From Ectobacillus ponti (GTDB taxonomy: Bacteria; Bacillota; Bacilli; Bacillales; Bacillaceae_G), in the NCBI RefSeq assembly GCF_024294785.1, contig NZ_JANCLT010000014.1:40953-104952 (forward strand): a stretch of DNA of 64,000 nucleotides, in the 5' to 3' direction. The notes beneath the pieces are model-generated. The model was given only the letters and a program-made list of their open reading frames with translations. It did not search any database and was not told the DNA's origin. The position numbers were made by a program, and so were the translations under genes. Below are positions 26,437-34,729 of this stretch, one piece after another (position 1 is the first letter of the stretch; every line of letters begins with the position of its first letter).

Positions 26437-28578
26437 TTGAAGGAAATTGTCAACCCGGTGTTTATTTTCGTGGCCATTATTTTGACGATCATGGCTTCTT
26501 ATACAACAGCCGACTTGTTCACCCTTCTGCGCTCTACTGAGCAAAATAAAAGGTTTCTTTTTTGGGGAAGCGTCCTTTCCATGACGATGGGAATCTGGAT
26601 TATGAGCTTTTTGGGATTGTTGGCCATCGACATGAATGAACTGCAATCTTATCATTTTCCCATCCTTGTTCTGGCTTTTCTGACAGGGCTTTGCTTCACT
26701 GCTCTTGCCTTTCGGATGATGAGCCGGCAGGCAAGCACGAGACAGACGAAAGCGGCAGCAAGCGTGCTGTTGATGGTGGCAGTATTATGTATTCATATTA
26801 TCAGCATACATGGCATGTATCAGCATATAGCCTATCAGTGGCCCATTATAGCGGTTGCCGCACTGATTCTTTGCGTCGCCTTCTTTTTTGCTTTCTGGTT
26901 GTTGTGTGCCAACCATGGGCTGCAGGCATGGACGAAGCCGGTCAGCACACTGGTTATGACTGCAGCAATCATACAGAATCACTTTCTTTTGATGAGGGCT
27001 TCCTCCTTCAGTGACATAGCAGTCCATGCCGGGGCCGAGGCGGCGCACGAAGTATTTATTATGTATTTGCTGTTGGGGATTTCCGTTGTGCTTCTTGCCG
27101 GATTGATTGGCTCGAGCGCCTTCATCAGCAAGCGCCTGGCAGCGAGTGATTCCTATGCCAAGGATATTACCGCAGCCTTGGATGAATCCAGCATCGTGGC
27201 CATTACAGACCCCAAAGGCACCATTACGTATGTGAATGATAAGTTTGTGGAAATTTCCGGGTACAATGAGGAAGAGCTGATTGGCCGCAATCACAACATC
27301 TTAAATTCTAAATATCATTCAAAAGAGTTTTTCCGCCAGATGTGGCGAACCATCGGGAGCGGCAGGATATGGAAGGGAGAAATCCGCAACCGCGCGAAGG
27401 ACGGCACCTACTATTGGGTCGATACCACGATTGTGCCGTTCTTAGATCGTACAGGAAGGCCCTACCAGTATGTATCCATCCGCACAGACGTGACAAAGCG
27501 GAAGCAGGCGGAGGAGGAGCTTCGGGCAGCGCTGAGGGAAATGAGCGACATCAAATTTGCCATCGACCAATCCTCCATCGTCGCCTTTACGGATACACAG
27601 GGGACCATCACCGCCGTAAACGATACATTTTGCCAAATTTCTAAGTATACACGTGAGGAACTCATCGGCCAAAATCACAGCATTCTGAACTCCGGCTACC
27701 ACCCAAAGGAATTTTTCCGCCAGATGTGGCGAACCATCGGGAGCGGCAAGGTATGGAAGGGAGAAATCCGCAACCGCGCGAAAGACGGCACCCACTATTG
27801 GGTGGATACTACGATTGTGCCGTTTCTGGATGAGAGCGGCAAGCCCTACCAGTACCTGGCCATCCGCAACGATATCACGGAGCGGAAGGAAGCAGAAGAA
27901 CAGCTGCGGCGTCAGGATAAGCTGGCGGCTGTGGGACAAATGGCGGCGGGCATTGCCCATGAAATCCGCAATCCGCTCACTTCCATGAAAGGATATGCGG
28001 AATTTCTGCAGCTGGATGAGACAAATCCTGAACGGCAGGAATATTTGAATATTATTTTGGATGAGGCGGACCGGATCAATTCAATTGTGGAAGAGTTCCT
28101 CGTGCTGGCGAAGCCGAAAATTGTACAGCTGCGCGAGCAAAATGTTGTTCCGATTATTGGAAATGTAGTGTCACTGCTGGAATTCGAAGCCAGAAAGAGG
28201 CAGGTTCGCCTTCACTTTGACCACAATTGTGATGTCATTCAGGTGGAATGTGATGAAGACAGGCTGAAGCAAGTGTTCCTGAATTTGATCAAGAACGGCA
28301 TTGAGGCGATGCCGAATGGCGGCGACCTGTATGTGAGAATGATGGATGTCGGGCAGCAGGTGCAGATTTCGGTTCAGGATACAGGAGTAGGCATTCCAGA
28401 GGAGAAGCTGAACCAAATTGGCGAACCGTTTTTCACGACAAAGAAGAACGGCAATGGGCTTGGCTTGATGGTCAGTTTTAAAATCATCGAAAGCCATCAT
28501 GGCAAAATTTATATTGAAAGTGAAGTGGATAAGGGAACGACCTTCAATGTGGTGCTTCCAGTAAAGGCCGCTTCCTAG
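26437..28578 (+). CDS. MHYT/PAS/PAS sensor histidine kinase
   Basis: 713 aa, TTG start 6 nt after AAGAAGGTG. Residues about 1-235 hold seven membrane segments arranged as an MHYT sensor, though the histidine signatures are degenerate (MGIWIMSF rather than WxMHF). Two PAS domains follow at about 245-365 and 370-490, then HisKA (MAAGIAHEIRNPLTSMKGY, phospho-His) and HATPase (N box NLIKNGIEAM, G boxes DTGVGIPEE and GNGLGL). It resembles sporulation kinases of the KinA-E type, which feed the Spo0 phosphorelay; no response regulator is adjacent, which fits. The two PAS domains are near-copies at DNA level (repeat distance 375 bp). Confidence 0.88.
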   Translation: MKEIVNPVFIFVAIILTIMASYTTADLFTLLRSTEQNKRFLFWGSVLSMTMGIWIMSFLGLLAIDMNELQSYHFPILVLAFLTGLCFTALAFRMMSRQASTRQTKAAASVLLMVAVLCIHIISIHGMYQHIAYQWPIIAVAALILCVAFFFAFWLLCANHGLQAWTKPVSTLVMTAAIIQNHFLLMRASSFSDIAVHAGAEAAHEVFIMYLLLGISVVLLAGLIGSSAFISKRLAASDSYAKDITAALDESSIVAITDPKGTITYVNDKFVEISGYNEEELIGRNHNILNSKYHSKEFFRQMWRTIGSGRIWKGEIRNRAKDGTYYWVDTTIVPFLDRTGRPYQYVSIRTDVTKRKQAEEELRAALREMSDIKFAIDQSSIVAFTDTQGTITAVNDTFCQISKYTREELIGQNHSILNSGYHPKEFFRQMWRTIGSGKVWKGEIRNRAKDGTHYWVDTTIVPFLDESGKPYQYLAIRNDITERKEAEEQLRRQDKLAAVGQMAAGIAHEIRNPLTSMKGYAEFLQLDETNPERQEYLNIILDEADRINSIVEEFLVLAKPKIVQLREQNVVPIIGNVVSLLEFEARKRQVRLHFDHNCDVIQVECDEDRLKQVFLNLIKNGIEAMPNGGDLYVRMMDVGQQVQISVQDTGVGIPEEKLNQIGEPFFTTKKNGNGLGLMVSFKIIESHHGKIYIESEVDKGTTFNVVLPVKAAS

Positions 28579-28618
28579 AGCAAAACGGGTGCACAAGCGT
28601 GTGCCCGTTTTGCTCTAG
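28575..28618. terminator. Long perfect-stem terminator
   Basis: CTAGAGCAAAACGGG and CCCGTTTTGCTCTAG with inner GCAC/GTGC form a stem of about 19-20 bp around AAGC; T-rich arm but no free T tail. It overlaps the kinase stop codon. Confidence 0.65.
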
Positions 28619-28706
28619 CTGCTTGTTTTAAAAAATAATAGGTGTACGGTTTTCGCTTTGACACATACTATCCCTATACCAATATGCGAGAAAAGGAGAC
28701 ATACAT

Positions 28707-29072
28707 ATGCAACGTGAATTCCAAAGCTCCACGGAGCAATCTCTCTACCAGTACAAAGCAGGACTCGGCGAGTTTACCAAAAAGGCACCGGACATTGCCC
28801 AAGCCTACAATGCATTCACAGAAGCTTGCTTTCAAGAAGGCGCACTTTCCAAGCGGGAAAAGCAGCTTATTGCCCTTGGCATCAGCTTGGCCATGCAGGA
28901 TGAGTATTGCACGATCTACCACACAAAGGGCTGCATAGACCAGGGCTGCAGTGACACCGAAGTGTTGGAGGCGTGCGGTGTAGCCGCAGCCTTTGCCGGC
29001 GGGGCCGCCATGAGCCAGGCTGTTACGCTCGTTCAGGAATGCATGCAAGAGCTGCAGCAGCAAAAGCACTGA
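28707..29072 (+). CDS. Carboxymuconolactone decarboxylase-like (AhpD-fold) protein
   Basis: 121 aa with AAGGAGA before the ATG. The CMD core is recognisable: SKREKQLIALGISLAMQ, then DEYCTIYHTKGC, then ACGVAAAFAGGAAM. In AhpD-type redox proteins the site is CxxCxxxH; here the first Cys is Asp (DEYCTIYH), leaving one Cys and the His. So disulfide reductase chemistry is doubtful, but peroxidase or other CMD activity is possible. Stand-alone transcript ended by a strong terminator. Confidence 0.82.
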   Translation: MQREFQSSTEQSLYQYKAGLGEFTKKAPDIAQAYNAFTEACFQEGALSKREKQLIALGISLAMQDEYCTIYHTKGCIDQGCSDTEVLEACGVAAAFAGGAAMSQAVTLVQECMQELQQQKH

Positions 29073-29077
29073 ACAGC

Positions 29078-29111
29078 AAAAAAAAGGATGTTCGTGCAAC
29101 ATCCTTTTTTT
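29078..29111. terminator. Rho-independent terminator
   Basis: A8-GGATGTT-CGTGC-AACATCC-T7; symmetrical A/T runs allow use on both strands. Confidence 0.85.
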
Positions 29112-29181
29112 GCGTGTACTGGAAACAAAGAAAAAAAGGGCGTAAGATAGAGAAAAAGACATTGTGCGAGGAGGTGGAGCC

Positions 29182-30111
29182 ATGCCCCAGCCGCTATCGT
29201 TCCCGGAGTTCTCCTGGTCGCTGTCCCGGCATAAAACGCTGATGGATTGCGCCAGGAAGTATGCCTATTCCTATTATGCTTCCCACCTCGGCTGGAAGCC
29301 GACTGCTGCTCCGTTATCGCGGCATGCGTATCGTTTGAAGCAGATGAAGCATGTGGAAATGATGTTTGGAGAAGCGGTCCATCAAGTCATTGAAGAAGTG
29401 CTGCAGCAGCTGCGGCGCGGGTTGCCGATGCCGGGCGAGGAATTGCTCACGCAGGAAGTACGGCGCCGGCTCAATCAGTCTTTCCTGGATTCGAAGCATA
29501 AAATGGAGCAATGGCGCGAGAATCCAAAATCGATTCATATGCTGCATGAGATGTATTACGAAGGAGTCCTGCCCGAGGAGAAAACGGCAGAAATCCGGGA
29601 GCGTCTTGCCGCGTGTGTCCGAAACTTTATGCAAAGCCGCACCGTGCAGGAGATTTTGGAAACCAAAACCCTTCATTTTGTAGAGGCTGAGAAATTCCGT
29701 TCTATGTATATGAGCGGAGTAAAGGTCTGGGTTGTACTGGATTTCCTCTACCGGGACAACACGACCGGCATTTACACGATCGTGGATTGGAAGACAGGGC
29801 GGGAAACGATGGAAGACCGCCATCAGCTTGCCTTGTATGCCATTTATGTGCAGCAAAAGTATGCCATTCCGCTGGAACAGATTCGCATCCGGAACGAATA
29901 TTTGCTGAGCGGCGTACACCAGGAATATGCCTTGACCTCCAAGGATGTGCGGGATGTCCAGCTTGTATTGGGCGTCAGTGTGCAGGAAATGCAAAAGTAT
30001 GTGGCAGACAGCAATAAAAACCAGCCAATTGATCTTGCGGACTTCGAGCAAACCATCCACGAGGCCACCTGCCGCCGTTGCAATTTTCAAGAGCTGTGCA
30101 TGAGAGGCTAA
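29182..30111 (+). CDS. Stand-alone PD-(D/E)XK nuclease with Fe-S cluster cysteines (AddB/Cas4-like fold)
   Basis: 309 aa, ATG 29182 after GAGGAGGTGGAG. Nuclease motifs: His67 in FGEAVHQ, Asp187 in VVLDFLY and Asp202-x-Lys204 in TIVDWKTG, then the QLALYAIYV helix with the conserved Gln. Cys23 near the N-terminus plus Cys297, Cys300 and Cys306 at the C-terminus (CRRCNFQELC) reproduce the four-Cys Fe-S staple of AddB, Cas4 and Dna2 nucleases. No helicase domain and no CRISPR or addA gene nearby. Probably a single-strand DNA exonuclease in repair. Next gene lies 19 bases downstream. Confidence 0.8.
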   Translation: MPQPLSFPEFSWSLSRHKTLMDCARKYAYSYYASHLGWKPTAAPLSRHAYRLKQMKHVEMMFGEAVHQVIEEVLQQLRRGLPMPGEELLTQEVRRRLNQSFLDSKHKMEQWRENPKSIHMLHEMYYEGVLPEEKTAEIRERLAACVRNFMQSRTVQEILETKTLHFVEAEKFRSMYMSGVKVWVVLDFLYRDNTTGIYTIVDWKTGRETMEDRHQLALYAIYVQQKYAIPLEQIRIRNEYLLSGVHQEYALTSKDVRDVQLVLGVSVQEMQKYVADSNKNQPIDLADFEQTIHEATCRRCNFQELCMRG

Positions 30112-30130
30112 TAAGAAGGGAAGAGACAGG

Positions 30131-30703
30131 ATGAAGCAGTTATCAGCCCGGCCAGCACTTATCACCATTGATGTCCAGCAAGGATTCCACGATTCGTACT
30201 GGGGCAAGCGCAGCAATCCGCAGGCGGAGGGACAGATTGCCGCTCTATTGGCAGCCTGGCGCCAACGGAATTTGCCAATTTTCCATGTGCAGCACCTGTC
30301 CCTGCAGCCGGAATCGCCGCTGTACTATCAAAAGCCGGAGGGCATTGCCTTTATGGATTGTATGGGGCTTCAGCCAGACGAGGACATCGTGCAAAAGAAT
30401 GTAAACAGTGCGTTCATCGGCACAAACCTGGAGCAAAAGCTTCGTGCACAAAGCATTGAAAGCGTGGTAATCATTGGCTTTTCAACGCAGCATTGCATAT
30501 CCACGACAACACGGATGAGCGGAAATCTCGGCTTTCACACCTTTGTCGTGTCTGATGCAACGGCTGCCTTTGACGTAACAGGCCCAAACGGTGTATATTA
30601 TCCTGCTGACACAGTTCATGACGTTTCGCTCGCTACCCTGCATCGGGAGTTTGCCGAGGTCATCACGACGGAAGAACTGCTGCGGCGGCTGACGGCTTTA
30701 TAA
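30131..30703 (+). CDS. Isochorismatase-like cysteine hydrolase
   Basis: 190 aa; GGGAAGAGACAGG precedes the ATG. The catalytic triad of the family is visible: Asp in ITIDVQQGFH (about residue 14), Lys in VQKNVNSAF (about 95) and Cys in GFSTQHCISTT (about 120), with the cis-peptide region before it. Members hydrolyse amides or enol ethers (nicotinamidase, isochorismatase, N-carbamoyl hydrolases); the substrate cannot be told. Same strand and close spacing suggest co-transcription with the nuclease gene. Terminator follows. Confidence 0.88.
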   Translation: MKQLSARPALITIDVQQGFHDSYWGKRSNPQAEGQIAALLAAWRQRNLPIFHVQHLSLQPESPLYYQKPEGIAFMDCMGLQPDEDIVQKNVNSAFIGTNLEQKLRAQSIESVVIIGFSTQHCISTTTRMSGNLGFHTFVVSDATAAFDVTGPNGVYYPADTVHDVSLATLHREFAEVITTEELLRRLTAL

Positions 30704-30732
30704 CCTGGCACCTATTGGGAGTCAGGTTTTTT
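30702..30732 (+). terminator. Rho-independent terminator
   Basis: AACCTG / CAGGTT stem with further pairing in the loop, followed by TTTTTT; overlaps the stop codon. Confidence 0.55.
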
Positions 30733-30949
30733 ATGCTGCATGCAGATTTGCCTCTTGCATTGTCACGATTTTGACAAAAACCTCTGCCCCCTCTATGATG
30801 AATCTCACACTTTTTCCCAAGTTCACTTGCTAGAATGGAGAGAAATAGAGGGAAGATTGAGAAGAATTCACAAAAATACAATTTTTATGACCCTTTTCTC
30901 TCTTTATTTCCTTTTACAATAGGGATAGCTACAGCAACTGAAGGAGGGC

Positions 30950-31960
30950 ATGTCATTGTTACCGAAGCAGAATGACCTTGGATTTTACGAAATCCGGCTG
31001 GAGTCCATCGGGGGATTGGGCGCCAATCTGGCTGGAAAGATGCTGGCAGAAGCAGGTGTACTCGGGCTGGGGCTGAACGGGTCCAACTTTTCTTCCTACG
31101 GCTCTGAAAAGAAAGGATCTCCGGTGAAAAGCTTTGTCCGCTTTTGCGAGCCGGAGGTTGAGATCCGTGACCACAGTCCCATTGAACAGCCGCACGTCAT
31201 CGGCGTCTTTCATGAAGCGCTGTATAAAATGGTGGATGTTGTAAGCGGCCTGCAGCCGGATGGCATCGTGCTTGTCAACACGAAACGGGATTTTGCCGAC
31301 ATTAAGGAAGACCTGCATATCTCTTATGGTACAGTTGCAACTGTTGATGCACTTGGCATTGCCGTAGAGGAAAAAACAAAGGTCAACACTGCAATGCTTG
31401 GTGCTCTGTTCCGCATTTGCGATTTTCTGGATCCGGAAGCGATGCGGGATGTAATCCGTCGTACCTTTGAAAAAAAATATCCGCATCTCGTGGAACCAAA
31501 TCTCCGCACCTTCAACCGGGGGTATGAAGAGGTGCAGCTTCGTACATATGAAGTGCCGGCAGAAGCGGCAGGAAAAGCCTTCACGCGGCCGCAGCCCCAA
31601 CTCGGCTACGAAACGCAAACAATCGGCGGCGTCATTACAGCAAACGGAAACAGTGTCCTGAAGGATATGAGCGGCTCCCGGCAAGGGTTTCTGCCGCAAC
31701 TGGATGCGGCGGCTTGCATCCATTGCGCTGCCTGCGATACCGTATGCCCGGATCTTTGCTTCGTATGGGAAGCGGGAGAGGATAAGCGCGGCCGCAAGCA
31801 GATGTTCTTACAAGGCATTGATTATCAGTATTGCAAAGGATGCCTGAAATGTATTGAGGCTTGCCCGACGTCCGCCTTGACGGAGCTCTTTGAAGAACGG
31901 GGCTTTGCCCAAGACAACCGTGTTGCCCATAATTTTCCTTACGCAGGAGGTGCACTCTGA
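30950..31960 (+). CDS. 2-oxoacid:ferredoxin oxidoreductase, fused gamma-delta subunit
   Basis: 336 aa with AAGGAGGGC before the ATG. The N-terminal about 190 residues are the gamma domain (IRLESIGGLGANLAGKMLAEAG). The C-terminus carries two 4Fe-4S motifs, CIHCAACDTVCPD (about 257) and CKGCLKCIEACP (about 297), the delta domain. It passes electrons from oxidative decarboxylation of a 2-oxoacid to ferredoxin. Overlaps the alpha-beta gene by one base (TGATG), so stoichiometric expression is likely. Pyruvate, 2-oxoglutarate or branched-chain oxoacids are all possible substrates. Confidence 0.87.
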   Translation: MSLLPKQNDLGFYEIRLESIGGLGANLAGKMLAEAGVLGLGLNGSNFSSYGSEKKGSPVKSFVRFCEPEVEIRDHSPIEQPHVIGVFHEALYKMVDVVSGLQPDGIVLVNTKRDFADIKEDLHISYGTVATVDALGIAVEEKTKVNTAMLGALFRICDFLDPEAMRDVIRRTFEKKYPHLVEPNLRTFNRGYEEVQLRTYEVPAEAAGKAFTRPQPQLGYETQTIGGVITANGNSVLKDMSGSRQGFLPQLDAAACIHCAACDTVCPDLCFVWEAGEDKRGRKQMFLQGIDYQYCKGCLKCIEACPTSALTELFEERGFAQDNRVAHNFPYAGGAL

Positions 31961-34257
31961 TGCTGCTAGAACGTGACTTGAAAAATATGGAAGTGCAGAC
32001 GGCTGAGCAGGTCGTTTCCTTTGAATCCGGAAACGAAATGTCAGCTAAGGCTGCAGCCCAAATCAACTATCATATTATGGGATACTTCCCGATCACTCCG
32101 TCCACAGAAATTGCACAATACCTTGATATGATGAAGGCGCGCGGTCTGCATGACATGAAGCTGATTCCAGCTGACGGCGAACATGGCTCCGCGGGGATTT
32201 GCTACGGTGCGGCGGCAGCCGGGGCACGCGTGTTCAACGCAACGAGCGCAAACGGTCTCATGTATATGCTCGAGCAGCTGCCCGTACAATCCGGGACCCG
32301 TTTCCCGATGGTCATGAATCTGGTGACACGCTCCATCAGCGGCCCGCTTGACATTCGCGGCGATCATTCGGATTTATATTTTGCCCTCAATACAGGCTGG
32401 GTAATTTTGACGGCCAGCACACCGCAGGCTGTTTATGATATGAACATTATGGCGCTGAAGATTGCAGAGCACAGCGATGTCCGCCTTCCGGTTATTGTGG
32501 CGTATGACGGCTTCTTCACCTCCCACCAAAAGCGCAAGGTGCTGTCCTTCAAGGACCGCCGCGCGGTGCAGGAATTTGTGGGGGGGCGTCCGACAGACTA
32601 TCCAACCGCTTCCGACCTTGCCAATCCGGTTACCATCGGGGCACACATGGACGGCCATGATTTGCTGAACAACCACTATCAGCAATCAGAAGCCATGTAC
32701 AAAGCAGCCGGTGTGTTTGAGGAAGTGGCAAAGGAGTATGAGGAGCTGTCCAGCCGCTCTTACCCGATGCTTGATTTATATGGCATGGAGGATGCGGAGG
32801 TCGCCCTGTTCCTGCTGAACTCGGCGGCAGAATCCGCAAAGGATGTTGTAGATCAGCTTCGCCGGCAGGGCATCAAAGCCGGAGTGGTCCGCCCAAATAT
32901 GATTCGTCCGTTTCCGGCTGCACAAATCCGTGAGGCACTGCGCGGTGTGAAAGCTGTTTTAGTGGGGGAACGTGCAGATTCCTACGGCGCACATGGGGCA
33001 AACATGACGCAGGAGGTAAAAGCAGCCTTGCAGGCTGATCCGCTAAACGCGACGATTGTCCTCAGCCGTGTATTTGGGCTCGGCGGCAAGGACTTCTATC
33101 CGGATGATGCAGAAGAATTCTTCCGTCTGGCGTTGGAGGCCGCGGAACTCGGCTACGCAGAAAAGCCGTTTGACTACTATGGCATCACACCGGGCACAGA
33201 AGAAAAACGGCAGGTGCCGGTGCTTGAACCGCATCATGGGGATACCTATAAAACAGGGCTCATCCAGGTTACCGAGGATGCCGGGAAGAACAAGCTGCAG
33301 GTGAAAATTCCGCCGCTGCGGGCACTGACGGAAAAGCCGAAGCGCCTGGCTGCCGGGCATGGTGCCTGCCCGGGCTGCGGCATCTTCTCCGGGCTTGAGC
33401 TGTTCTTTAAAGGCATTGAAGGCGATATCGTCGTTTTGTTCCAAACAGGCTGCGCTTATGTCGTCACAACGGCGTATCCGTACAGCTCCCACAAGCAAAC
33501 CATGATTCACAACCTGTTCCAAAACGGTCCGGCTACGCTCTCCGGAACAGTGGAGGCTTTCCTGGAAATGAAGCGCCGCGGAGAAATCAGCGTATCTGAT
33601 GATGCGACCTTCGTCATGGTGACAGGTGACGGCGGCATGGATATCGGCATGGGATCCGCCATCGGGACCGCACTGCGGAACCATAAGCTCATCATGCTCG
33701 AATATGACAATGAGGGCTACATGAACACCGGCTCGCAAATGTCGTACTCCACACCGATCGGCCATATGACCAGCACCTCCTCCATCGGCAAGGAGCAGCA
33801 CGGCAAGGCATTTCATCATAAAGACACAGCGCAAATCATGGCGGCAACCAATATCCCGTATGTGTTCACCGCGACCGAAGCATTCCCGCAGGATTTGGTG
33901 AAGAAGGCGGCGAAAGCGCAGTGGTACGCACAGCATGTAGGCACCGTATACGGCAAGCTTCTCATCACGTGCCCGCTGAACTGGAAGTCTGAAGACCGCT
34001 ACGGAGAAACCATTATGAAAGCTGCTGTAGAGTCCTGCTTCTTCCCGCTGTATGAGGTGGAGCGCGGCGTGACAACCATCACCTACAATCCGGAAGAGAA
34101 GAACAAGCGGATTCCGCTCAGCGACTGGCTGAAGTGGATGGGCAAAACGAGGCATCTGCTGCAGGAAGAACATGCAGAGCTGCTGGGCGGCTTCGAGCAA
34201 GAGGTCGAACGCAGATGGCTGCGCCTGAAGGCAAAGCACGAGCATCCAGGGCTGTAA
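31960..34257 (+). CDS. 2-oxoacid:ferredoxin oxidoreductase, fused alpha-beta subunit
   Basis: 765 aa; GGAGGTGC upstream. The alpha part comes first (NYHIMGYFPITPSTEIAQYL; the PADGEHGSAG block; Rossmann-like C-terminal GVVRPNMIRPFP). The beta part follows from about residue 465 with CPGCG for the proximal cluster and the thiamine diphosphate motif VTGDGGMDIGMG...EYDNEGYMNTG at about 550-590. Together with the gamma-delta subunit this gives a complete two-subunit enzyme. Oxygen-sensitive enzymes of this class support CoA-ester formation or reductive carboxylation. Terminator at 34274. Confidence 0.88.
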   Translation: MLLERDLKNMEVQTAEQVVSFESGNEMSAKAAAQINYHIMGYFPITPSTEIAQYLDMMKARGLHDMKLIPADGEHGSAGICYGAAAAGARVFNATSANGLMYMLEQLPVQSGTRFPMVMNLVTRSISGPLDIRGDHSDLYFALNTGWVILTASTPQAVYDMNIMALKIAEHSDVRLPVIVAYDGFFTSHQKRKVLSFKDRRAVQEFVGGRPTDYPTASDLANPVTIGAHMDGHDLLNNHYQQSEAMYKAAGVFEEVAKEYEELSSRSYPMLDLYGMEDAEVALFLLNSAAESAKDVVDQLRRQGIKAGVVRPNMIRPFPAAQIREALRGVKAVLVGERADSYGAHGANMTQEVKAALQADPLNATIVLSRVFGLGGKDFYPDDAEEFFRLALEAAELGYAEKPFDYYGITPGTEEKRQVPVLEPHHGDTYKTGLIQVTEDAGKNKLQVKIPPLRALTEKPKRLAAGHGACPGCGIFSGLELFFKGIEGDIVVLFQTGCAYVVTTAYPYSSHKQTMIHNLFQNGPATLSGTVEAFLEMKRRGEISVSDDATFVMVTGDGGMDIGMGSAIGTALRNHKLIMLEYDNEGYMNTGSQMSYSTPIGHMTSTSSIGKEQHGKAFHHKDTAQIMAATNIPYVFTATEAFPQDLVKKAAKAQWYAQHVGTVYGKLLITCPLNWKSEDRYGETIMKAAVESCFFPLYEVERGVTTITYNPEEKNKRIPLSDWLKWMGKTRHLLQEEHAELLGGFEQEVERRWLRLKAKHEHPGL

Positions 34258-34273
34258 CAAAACGCGTTATGTC

Positions 34274-34300
34274 AAAAGCCGGCAATGTGCCGGCTTTTTG
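34274..34300. terminator. Rho-independent terminator
   Basis: AAAAGCCGGC-AATGT-GCCGGCTTTTT, between convergent genes. Confidence 0.85.
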
Positions 34301-34301
34301 T

Positions 34302-34586
34302 TTATACATGGTTGTCCGTTTGACTGAGCAGATTGGCAAGAATCATGCTGTTTTCCTGGTCGGCATCAAATTGGACGATGTCATCATACTCAAACAGACG
34401 GAAGCTGTCGCCAAATTCCTGCTGCATAAATTGAATGAACGCGCTGATCTGGCTGCCGACAGACTCATTTCGGCGAAACTCCATCATAATCGAGCGGAAG
34501 CGGTGCGGCGGGATGTCGCATTGAATATGATAGGACTTGTTGATGCCAAAGGAGGCATCGGCATCATAGAGATTATAGGTGTACAT
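34302..34586 (-). CDS. Small protein of unknown function
   Basis: 94 aa, ATG 34586 preceded by AGAGGAG. Acidic, soluble, rich in Phe and Asp (HIQCDIPPHRFRSIMMEFRR; DIVQFDADQENSMILANLL). No motif recognised. It is convergent with the oxidoreductase operon and divergent from hmp, with which it shares the 34587-34729 promoter region. Confidence 0.7.
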   Translation of the reverse strand: MYTYNLYDADASFGINKSYHIQCDIPPHRFRSIMMEFRRNESVGSQISAFIQFMQQEFGDSFRLFEYDDIVQFDADQENSMILANLLSQTDNHV

Positions 34587-34729
34587 AGGAAAACTCCTCT
34601 TCTGATTGCTATAGAACTAGCATCCCAACTGGGAGGGTGATTCATGCAGCCTGCCCGTGTATAAAGTCCATTGGAGAGTGCATATTAACCTTTGGAATTT
34701 ATTTCATGAAAAGGATGCTGGTGAGAAGA

